NCBI GenBank assembly: GCA_043804035.1
Contig: JAZDJJ010000075.1
Location: 1 to 27,601, forward strand
Direction of reading: 5' to 3'
Source of the DNA: JAZDJJ01 sp043804035
Lineage (GTDB): Bacteria > Bacteroidota > Bacteroidia > Palsa-948
DNA: 27,601 bases
The notes under the pieces were generated by a model. The model was not told where the DNA came from. It did not search any database and worked only from the letters and a program-made list of their open reading frames with translations. The position numbers and the translations under genes are program-made. The number at the start of each line of letters is the position of its first letter. The stretch's first letter is position 1. Positions 15,714-22,234 of the stretch are shown here, in pieces.

Positions 15714-16016
15714 GTGAAAAATTATGAATTTCATTTTGACATAGAAGAAAATAGCAGGGATTATGAATCCACACGAAAAAAATATAATTTAAAAGAATAT
15801 ATTTTTATGACCCGTGCAGGTTACAGACACTTTGTTGTTACGGGAAAAAAATTAAAAGACGCTGAAGAAAACTTTATGCGTATTGATAAAATAGGAAGGC
15901 ACGGTTTCAATCTTGACGACCTGCCGATTCGCCTTGAAAATACGCCTGATACTAAAAATTACACCATTGAAGATTTTTGGAATAATAGAGAAAACCTGAA
16001 TGCAATAATAAAATGA
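15714..16016 (+). CDS. Small accessory protein of the type IIG module
   Basis: 100 residues from a GTG start at 15714, four bases after the enzyme's stop codon, so surely co-transcribed. It starts VKNYEFHFDIEENSRDYEST (V read as Met) and contains EYIFMTRAGYRHFVVTGKKL and RIDKIGRHGFNLDDLP. It has no signal peptide, membrane helix or evident helix-turn-helix. I do not recognise it. It lies inside the inverted repeats, so it travels with the enzyme; a regulatory, inhibitory or stabilising role is possible but unproven. Confidence 0.7.
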   Translation: MKNYEFHFDIEENSRDYESTRKKYNLKEYIFMTRAGYRHFVVTGKKLKDAEENFMRIDKIGRHGFNLDDLPIRLENTPDTKNYTIEDFWNNRENLNAIIK

Positions 16017-16022
16017 AATCCC

Positions 16023-16045
16023 TGACTTTGCGTTTCAATGTATAT
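16023..16045. repeat. Right 23-bp inverted repeat of the type IIG module
   Basis: Reverse complement of 12451-12473 with one mismatch. It lies seven bases after the stop of the small gene at 15714-16016. The bases just outside the two repeats do not show an obvious target-site duplication. Confidence 0.9.
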
Positions 16046-16095
16046 AGGTGGCTAAATAATTAGCAGCAATGATTTTTATCATATCTATACACATT

Positions 16096-16159
16096 CGTCA
16101 TGGCGGGCTTGACCCATCACCTCATTAGTTCGTCATGGCGGGCTTGACCCGCCACCTCA
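16096..16159. repeat. Two tandem CGTCATGGCGGGCTTGACCC repeats
   Basis: Units at 16096-16124 and 16131-16159 differ at two positions. The second has a perfect hairpin TGGCGGG (16136-16142) / CCCGCCA (16148-16154); the first has lost it (CCCATCA). GC-rich palindromes of this type are dispersed in many bacterial genomes. They occupy the 278-base gap between the two restriction-modification systems; the rest of the gap shows nothing I can name. Confidence 0.9.
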
Positions 16160-16294
16160 ATAAAAAACAACAATTTCTTCCATAAATCCTTTTTGATTTT
16201 TATTCCGTTCATCTGTAATAAAATTTTATGTAGGTTTGTCTCTAATAAAAAAGATACAGGTATCTAATACACGACCGAAATAAAAATAACAACA

Positions 16295-17275
16295 ATGCCT
16301 TTAATTAAAGAACCTGAAATCCAACTCAAAGCATTTTACGACACGGAAATTGAAAGCGATTTTCATTTGCGGAAAGAACTTTTTTTGGACAGTTTAAGAA
16401 GCACCTCTAACAAACAGAAGTACAAAAGATATATAGGAACGCCATTACGATACGCTGGCGGAAAAACTTTAGCAGTTGGGCTTATCGTAGAGTTACTCCC
16501 AAATAATTTATCAAGAATTATCTCTCCTTTTTTCGGTGGTGGTTCATTTGAAATTGCGTGTGCAAAAGAATTATCCGTTGAAGTAATCGGATTTGATATT
16601 TTTGATTTGCTCGTGAATTATTGGCAACATCAATTTTCTCAACCCGAAGAAATGTATAAGTATTTAAAAAAATATAACCCGACAAAAGAAGGATTTGTGG
16701 AAGTCAAAGAAATCTTAAAGGAACATTGGAAAAAAACTAAACTGATAAAAAATAAATTAGAACTGGCAGCACTTTATTATTTTAATCACAACACATCTTA
16801 TGGACCAGGTTTTTTAAGTTGGCCATCTTCGGTTTATATGGATAAAAAAAAATATTTTTCAATGATTGAAAAGTCAAGGAAATTGAAATTGAAGAATATT
16901 TCGGTTCACTGCGATACATTTGAAAATACTTTTGAGAAATATCCAAATGACTTTTTTTATTGCGACCCTCCATATTTTTTGAATGGCAATAGTAAAATGT
17001 TTCGGGGTATTTATCCACAAAGAAATTTTCCAATTCATCATAATAATTTTGCTCACGAAAAATTAAAAGACCTTTTATTATCACATAAAGGCAACTTTAT
17101 TTTATCTTACAACGATTGTAGTCAGATTAGAGAATGGTATAATTGTTTTGAAATAATAAATGTTTCTTGGCAATATACAATGGGACAAGGCGAAACAAGA
17201 ATTGGCTTTAATAGAATTAACGGAAATAGAAATCATATTAAACAATCTCACGAAATTTTAATTGTTAAAAGATGA
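16295..17275 (+). CDS. DNA N6-adenine methyltransferase, D12 (Dam/DpnM-like) class
   Basis: 326 residues. Transfers a methyl group from SAM to adenine in a short DNA target. Motifs in order: PLRYAGGKT (50-58), PFFGGGSFE (78-86, SAM binding), an aspartate in GFDIFDLLVNYW, and the catalytic DPPY at 224-227. The N-terminal extension of about 45 residues is longer than in Dam. The end (GQGETRIGFNRINGNRNHIK, HEILIVKR) fits the family. Its stop overlaps the following gene by four bases (ATGA), the classic arrangement of a methylase and its endonuclease. Recognition sequence unknown. Confidence 0.92.
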   Translation: MPLIKEPEIQLKAFYDTEIESDFHLRKELFLDSLRSTSNKQKYKRYIGTPLRYAGGKTLAVGLIVELLPNNLSRIISPFFGGGSFEIACAKELSVEVIGFDIFDLLVNYWQHQFSQPEEMYKYLKKYNPTKEGFVEVKEILKEHWKKTKLIKNKLELAALYYFNHNTSYGPGFLSWPSSVYMDKKKYFSMIEKSRKLKLKNISVHCDTFENTFEKYPNDFFYCDPPYFLNGNSKMFRGIYPQRNFPIHHNNFAHEKLKDLLLSHKGNFILSYNDCSQIREWYNCFEIINVSWQYTMGQGETRIGFNRINGNRNHIKQSHEILIVKR

Positions 17276-18051
17276 GTAAGAGAAAAGCGATGACAACTGA
17301 AAAAGCCCGACAAGTAAGGCAACAAGGACACGATGATGCTTTAGAATTTGCATCACTAATTGGTTTGGATAATGACTATAAAAATGATTCTAAAGCCAAA
17401 AAAGATGTGATTGATAAATCAGGCGATGCACATTCTGTTAAAAGTGGGTCAAAAAGATGGCAATTATTTTTATATAGCATTAATAGAATAAGAGAAGATG
17501 ATTTTTTTCAAACAATGAACGGAATAGGACAACTTTTAATTGAATGTATTAACTCATTTCCACTATGTTTTCAGGACTATACGGCAAATAAGAAAATAGC
17601 AAAAGAAAAATTGCGAACACCGATGAGAAAACTTGCTGAATTATTACAAGAAAAACGCAGAGTGAGAAGTTTCATAAACAAAGCAATGTTTAACGGTGGA
17701 GAAGTAAATTACTTGACTGTTCGGCACAACGATATTTATCATGTATTCTTAAACAAAGATGTTGTAAGAATTTTTGCAAACGCAGTTGAAATTACAAACT
17801 CAAAAGCAATTACTAAATCACAAACATCAGAGCAAAAAGTTATTTTCAAATACAACAACCACAATTTATGCGAACTTGAAATCAGAAATAGTGGCGAGAA
17901 TCATTACAGAGAAGTATTATTTGTAATGAATAAATTAAAAATGATGAATCTCCTATTCGGCAAAATTCCGCAAACAAAAAAGTTTAATAATCGTGTTTTC
18001 ATTTACGGCGACGCAAGTAAAAAATTTGGAAACTGGAAAAAAGAAAACTGA
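17272..18051 (+). CDS. Putative type II restriction endonuclease partner of the D12 methylase
   Basis: 259 residues. The assignment rests mainly on position: the start overlaps the methylase stop by four bases and no other nuclease is present. The sequence offers a plausible PD-(D/E)xK site, KDVIDKSGDAHSVKSG, with D45 or D48 and the SVK lysine K57, followed by KRWQLFLYSI. The later segment CELEIRNSGENHYREVLFVM could hold a further acidic residue and DNA contacts. The protein has no signal peptide and is rich in basic residues. I do not recognise a named enzyme, and the acidic residue normally two before the lysine is replaced by Ser55, so the active site needs confirmation. Confidence 0.7.
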   Translation: MSKRKAMTTEKARQVRQQGHDDALEFASLIGLDNDYKNDSKAKKDVIDKSGDAHSVKSGSKRWQLFLYSINRIREDDFFQTMNGIGQLLIECINSFPLCFQDYTANKKIAKEKLRTPMRKLAELLQEKRRVRSFINKAMFNGGEVNYLTVRHNDIYHVFLNKDVVRIFANAVEITNSKAITKSQTSEQKVIFKYNNHNLCELEIRNSGENHYREVLFVMNKLKMMNLLFGKIPQTKKFNNRVFIYGDASKKFGNWKKEN

Positions 18052-18126
18052 TAGTACAGATAATCAGGAAGAAGAAAAACGATTTACAATTTGAACTTCA
18101 ACAGTAAATTTAGAAAATAATCTACC

Positions 18127-18463
18127 GCATTGCGTAAAATTAGAATATACGTTGCGTATTTTGTAATCCGCATTGCGTAAGTTAGAATCCGCATTGCGTG
18201 TTTTGTAATCCGCATTGCGTGTTTTGTAATCCGCATTACGTGTTTTGTAATCCGCATTGCGTGTTTTGTAATTCGCATTGCGTGTTTTGTAATCCGCATT
18301 GCGTGTTTTGTAATTCGCATTGCGTGTTTTGTAATCCGCATTGCGTGTTTTGTAATCCGCATTACGTGTTTTGTAATCCGCATTGCGTGTTTTGTAATCC
18401 GCATTACGTGTTTTGTAATCCGCATTGCGTAAGTTAGAATATGCATTGCGCACATTAGAATAA
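18127..18463. repeat. Tandem array of 16 units of 21 bp
   Basis: Unit core GCATTGCGTGTTTTGTAA plus TCC. Units 4-14 (18191-18421) are nearly identical; they differ only by transitions at two places (GCATTG/GCATTA and AATCC/AATTC). Outer units (18127-18190, 18422-18463) diverge and carry GTAAGTTAGAAT or GCACATTAGAAT instead of GTGTTTTGTAAT. The period is a multiple of three, so frames on both strands stay open across it, but none of them keeps its protein unchanged under the observed variants. There are no spacers, so it is not a CRISPR. It fills most of the 458-base gap between the putative endonuclease and the Xre regulator. Confidence 0.97.
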
Positions 18464-18478
18464 TAATTAGTATCTTTG
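18446..18478 (+). promoter_or_regulatory. Promoter (TTG - 22 bp - TATCTTTG), with the TTG inside the last tandem unit
   Basis: TATCTTTG at 18471-18478 lies 31 bases before the regulator's ATG. The nearest fitting TTG is at 18446-18448, within the sixteenth 21-bp unit; the 22-base spacing is slightly long. The array therefore touches or forms the upstream part of this promoter. Confidence 0.5.
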
Positions 18479-18509
18479 CCCATATTTAATAATATAAACC
18501 TTTCTTACT

Positions 18510-18872
18510 ATGTTATCATTAAACCTTCAAAGAGCAATTTCAGACAAAGGTATTGAAAACAGTAGTCATTTTCTACGAAATTGCGGAATCACTTCCTACA
18601 CAGCCAGCCGACTTTTAAACAATCGGGTGGAAAGCATTAATTTCAAGCATCTGGAACTAATTTGCTTGGGACTTAAATGTACAATAGACGACCTCTTCGT
18701 TTGGCAACCCGACAAGGATACTGCAGATATAGAAAATCACCCTTTACAAAAACTAAAATTAAAAGAACATGAACTAAATCTTAACCAAAAACTCAAACTT
18801 CTTCCTTTCAACAAAGTGAAATCCTTAAAAAATTATATAGACAAACTAAATACGGAAGATAATGGAAGTTAA
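18510..18872 (+). CDS. Xre/Cro-type helix-turn-helix regulator
   Basis: 120 residues. The N-terminal domain (about 1-70) is a short Cro/CI-like DNA-binding domain: LSLNLQRAISDKGIENSSHF, then GITSYTASRLLNNRVESINF as the helix-turn-helix, and HLELICLGLKCTIDDLFVWQ. The remainder, starting PDKDTADIENHPLQKLK, is the typical Bacteroidota tail of this group (HPLQKLK motif). Such proteins are small cytoplasmic DNA-binding regulators. It lies directly downstream of the 21-bp array, which could be its operator region; this is inference. The gene is on the same strand as the restriction-modification genes but has its own promoter. Confidence 0.9.
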   Translation: MLSLNLQRAISDKGIENSSHFLRNCGITSYTASRLLNNRVESINFKHLELICLGLKCTIDDLFVWQPDKDTADIENHPLQKLKLKEHELNLNQKLKLLPFNKVKSLKNYIDKLNTEDNGS

Positions 18873-18958
18873 TAGATGAAAAAAATTTTGAAATACATTT
18901 TCGTTTTCACCACATCAACAATAATGATTAAATTCACAGCAAAACTAATTATCAAAAG

Positions 18959-20515
18959 ATGAAAATTCTTTCTTCAGAAGAGATTCGTAAATCTGACGCC
19001 TACACCATTGAACACGAGCCGATAAAATCCATTGACCTAATGGAACGTGCAGCAAATGTTTGTGTGGAATGGCTTACTGCATCTCCTCTTTCTGCAATCT
19101 CTTTAATGAGAAGAAGTGGAAATGAAACAATTAAAATTTTCTGCGGACTTGGTAATAATGGTGGTGATGGACTCGCCATTGCAAGATTACTTTCACTATA
19201 CAAATACAAAGTTGAAGTTTTCATAATTCGTCATTCCGAAAAATGTTCGGAAGATTTTTTGATAAACGAAAAGCGACTTGAAAAAATAAAAAACGTAAAG
19301 ATTGATAACATTACTTCTGCCGTTCAATTAGAAAAAATTTATTCAAACTCAACTTTCAATTCGCAATCGTATATCATTGACGCCATCTTTGGCTCCGGGT
19401 TGAACAAACCCGTTGAAGGACTTGTTGCTGAGGTGATTGATTACATAAACAATTCTGGTTGCCCGGTAATTTCCATTGACATTCCTTCAGGATTGTTTGC
19501 AGAAGATAATTCTAAAAATAAAAAAGAAAAAATTATTCAGGCAACACACACGCTCACATTTCAGAATACTAAACTTGCTTTTATGTTTCCAATGAATGAA
19601 AATTATGTTGGCGATTTCTCTGTTTTGAACATAGGATTAGATAAATCATTTATAGCATCGCTTCCGTCAAAAAATTATTTTGTAACAATGGAACTCGCAA
19701 AAAGCATATATCGTTTAAGAAAAAAATTTTCTCACAAAGGAACTTTTGGTCACGCATTGATTGTTGCCGGAAGTTTAGGGAAGATAGGTGCTTGTGTGTT
19801 GGCGTCAAAAGCATGTCTTCGTGCCGGCGCTGGACTTGTAACCGTGCATATTCCTAAATGTGGTTATACTATTCTGCAAACAACTGTGCCTGAAGTAATG
19901 GTAGAAATTGATTCTTCAGATGATTTTATTTCCAATAATATTATCCCTGAAAAATATAATGCAATAGGAATTGGTCCGGGAATTGGAATGGAAAAACAAA
20001 CTCGGGATACTCTTAAATTTTTGATTCAGAATTCTTCCATACCGCTTGTACTTGATGCCGATGCTCTGAATATTCTTTCGGAAAATAAAACATGGCTTTC
20101 TTTCCTTCCGAAAAATTCTATTCTGACTCCTCATCACGGAGAATTCAGACGGCTAATTGGAAATACCGACAATGATTATGAGCGTTTGCAAATGCAAAAA
20201 GATTTTTCAATTAAACATAAAGTATATGTAATTCTGAAAGGTGCGCATTCATGTATCACTTGTCCGTCAGATGACGAGGAAATTTATTTCAACTCAACAG
20301 GAAATTCGGGAATGGCAACTGCTGGAAGCGGAGATGTGTTAACGGGAATTATTACAGGATTATTAGCACAAGGATATGACTCAAAACAAGCAAGCATACT
20401 TGGAGTTTTTCTGCACGGACTTGCAGGTGATATTGCAGCAGAAACCATTAGCAGAGAAAGTTTGATTGCAAGAGATATAATTTACTTTCTTGGAAAATCA
20501 TTTCTGAAATTATGA
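18959..20515 (+). CDS. nnrD: Bifunctional NAD(P)H-hydrate epimerase / ADP-dependent NAD(P)H-hydrate dehydratase
   Basis: 518 residues, normal for the fused enzyme that repairs damaged NADHX and NADPHX. The N-terminal YjeF_N half (about 1-220) is the epimerase, with FCGLGNNGGDGLAIARLL (GNNGGDG at 65-71) and VISIDIPSGL. The C-terminal half (about 245-518) is a ribokinase-like ADP-dependent dehydratase: HKGTFGHALIVAGSLGKIGA, GIGPGIG, PLVLDADALNIL, LTPHHGEF, and AGSGDVLTG at about 455-463 (nucleotide binding, catalytic Asp). A 43-residue insertion-like stretch in the N-terminal half (SAISLMRRSGNETI...) is slightly unusual. Its end overlaps the convergent tsaC end by six bases. Confidence 0.96.
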   Translation: MKILSSEEIRKSDAYTIEHEPIKSIDLMERAANVCVEWLTASPLSAISLMRRSGNETIKIFCGLGNNGGDGLAIARLLSLYKYKVEVFIIRHSEKCSEDFLINEKRLEKIKNVKIDNITSAVQLEKIYSNSTFNSQSYIIDAIFGSGLNKPVEGLVAEVIDYINNSGCPVISIDIPSGLFAEDNSKNKKEKIIQATHTLTFQNTKLAFMFPMNENYVGDFSVLNIGLDKSFIASLPSKNYFVTMELAKSIYRLRKKFSHKGTFGHALIVAGSLGKIGACVLASKACLRAGAGLVTVHIPKCGYTILQTTVPEVMVEIDSSDDFISNNIIPEKYNAIGIGPGIGMEKQTRDTLKFLIQNSSIPLVLDADALNILSENKTWLSFLPKNSILTPHHGEFRRLIGNTDNDYERLQMQKDFSIKHKVYVILKGAHSCITCPSDDEEIYFNSTGNSGMATAGSGDVLTGIITGLLAQGYDSKQASILGVFLHGLAGDIAAETISRESLIARDIIYFLGKSFLKL

Positions 20516-21130
20516 ATATCCTTCAATAATTCCCATCCCCTGTCTTATGATTTTTAATTCTCCACTGCTAAAATCAACTATAGTTGAAGCATCCAAGTTT
20601 CCTGTTCCTCCATCAATTACAATGTCAACTAATTTTTTATATTTTTCATAAATAACGGCTGGTTCGGTTGGATATTTAAGAATCGTATCGTCATCATGAA
20701 TAGATGAATTCATAATTGGATTGCCAAGAGTTTTAACAATTTCTCTGCAAATATTATTATCAGGTACGCGAATGCCTATTGTTTTTTTTCGGCTTCTGAA
20801 AATTTTTGGTATCTCATTATTGGCCTGTAAAATAAAAGTAAAAGGTCCGGGTAGTGCTTTGCGCAGAATTCTGTAAACAGAATTATCAAACGGCTTAGTG
20901 AAATCAGCAAGTTGACTCAGATCAAAAAAGATAAGTGAAAAATTTGCTTTCTCTACTTTAATTTCTTTAATACGACAAATGCGTTCTACTGCTCTTGGTT
21001 GATAAATATCACAACCAATTCCGTAAATTGTATCAGTAGGATAAATAATAACTCCACCATCATGAAGACATTCTTTAATCATCTGAAGTTTTCTTTTATC
21101 CGGATTTTTTGGGTGAATAGATAATAGCAT
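20510..21130 (-). CDS. tsaC: L-threonylcarbamoyladenylate synthase (TsaC/YrdC type)
   Basis: 206 residues from ATG 21130; makes threonylcarbamoyl-AMP for t6A37 modification of ANN-decoding tRNAs. The YrdC core is complete: GGVIIYPTDTIYGIGCD (26-41 or so), RICRIKEIK, FSLIFFDLSQL, LPGPFTFIL, TIGIRVPDN, and the C-terminal STIVDFSSGELKIIRQGMG. There is no Sua5 C-terminal domain. The frame can be extended to ATG 21232, but those 34 residues do not belong to the family and would overlap the start of the divergent gene at 21231. Confidence 0.94.
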   Translation of the reverse strand: MLLSIHPKNPDKRKLQMIKECLHDGGVIIYPTDTIYGIGCDIYQPRAVERICRIKEIKVEKANFSLIFFDLSQLADFTKPFDNSVYRILRKALPGPFTFILQANNEIPKIFRSRKKTIGIRVPDNNICREIVKTLGNPIMNSSIHDDDTILKYPTEPAVIYEKYKKLVDIVIDGGTGNLDASTIVDFSSGELKIIRQGMGIIEGYS

Positions 21131-21230
21131 AATAATTTTTTGTAACGTTAATAAATCTATGTTAAAAACACATGCTAAATTACTATAATATTCTTCTTTG
21201 TAATTTTGTTTTTTATTTTTGCTGATTATC

Positions 21231-22023
21231 ATGAAAAAAAAAATTCGTCATAATAATATCACATCTGTTTCTTTTCTTTTCTTTCCTTCTATTCTCTGCT
21301 CAAATATGGAATGAAGATATTGCTATGCAGATGAAACAATTATTGAAAAAGAATAAAGTATGGATGATGTACGGATGGACATTTCAATACAAGAATGGAA
21401 TTCAAGAGGAGAAAGGAAAAAAAACTTCCTTTGAACGTTTTGATCATTTTGGAAATCGCACCGAAGAAATTTATTATGATACCAAAGGAAATTCTTCTTA
21501 TGAATGTAGTTTTACTTATGATGTCAATGGTAATGAACTAAAGCGGATGGGCGAGCAAGGAGATGAAATAATTTATGATAAATGGATTTACGCCTTTAGT
21601 GATAACGGAAAAAAAATAGAAAAACGTTCGGAGTTTAAAAAAGCAAGGGAGGAAAAATGGATTTTTGTGTATAATGAAAATAAAAATAAAGTAAAAGAAA
21701 CATATTACGATGTAAGTGGTAATATATCGTATAACATAGAACTTGTATACGACCACAGCAATAATCTCGTTGAGAAGAAACAAACAGATGCATACGGAAA
21801 TATTTTTAAGAAATGGATTTATAAATACGATGCCAAAGGATACAATACAGAGCATCTGTATTGCAATAATCAATTATTCCGCATCTATCAACTCCGATAC
21901 GATAAAAAAGGAAATCTAAAATCCAGATTCACATTAGATGCCAACGGCGAAGTAATTGAACTTACTGTTTACATTTATCAATTTTATGAAGGATGGCATG
22001 CTCCGCGCACATTAAGACAATAA
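21231..22023 (+). CDS. YD-repeat-like exported protein, frame interrupted at an A10 tract
   Basis: An intact 232-residue frame begins only at ATG 21325, inside what looks like a mature protein. Upstream, in the same frame from 21244, lies FVIIISHLFLFFSFLLFSAQ then IWNEDIAMQ, a perfect signal-peptide core with cleavage after SAQ. It is preceded by ATG at 21231 and an A10 tract (21234-21243). With nine As the gene would read MKKKFVIIISHLFLFF and be whole (263 residues). The mature part has repeated units of about 22-28 residues of the form (Y/F)YD..GN.SY....YD.NGN.., like YD/RHS-type repeats in secreted proteins. Function unknown. The single extra A is the same type of defect as in coaE. Confidence 0.8.
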
Positions 22024-22137
22024 GCCAAAAAAACATTCATCTTTTCTCAAGTGAGGAAAATAATATTAACAAGGGAAAAACGATAAAATATACAACAATG
22101 ATTTTTTGATTTTTGGCTTTGAATGGATGTCAAAATA

Positions 22138-22167
22138 TTCGGCAATTTTCGGCAAGATCAATACGAG
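22138..22167. repeat. TTCGGCAA ... CAATACGAG dispersed repeat
   Basis: TTCGGCAATTTTCGGCAAG followed by ATCAATACGAG matches the unit nested in the repeat near 6458-6502 and, inverted, 8415-8436. It lies in the 211-base gap between two convergent genes, which holds nothing else I can identify. Confidence 0.8.
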
Positions 22168-22234
22168 GAAGAAATTTTTGTATCCGCGGTTCATCTGCTA
22201 AATTAGCGAGAAAATAAACTTTGCGTAACATCAG

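Noticed and set aside
18127..18463. CRISPR array
   Set aside because: Units abut directly with no unique spacers and there are no cas genes.
18064..18483. Open frames on both strands through the 21-bp array (for example repeated NADYKTR or CNPHCVF)
   Set aside because: A period divisible by three keeps frames open by chance. The variants change the amino acid in each frame (D/N, A/V, P/S, C/Y), with no sign of selection on a protein.
21131..21232. N-terminal extension of TsaC to ATG 21232
   Set aside because: The extra 34 residues have no family match and would overlap the divergent gene's ATG; the conserved start fits 21130.
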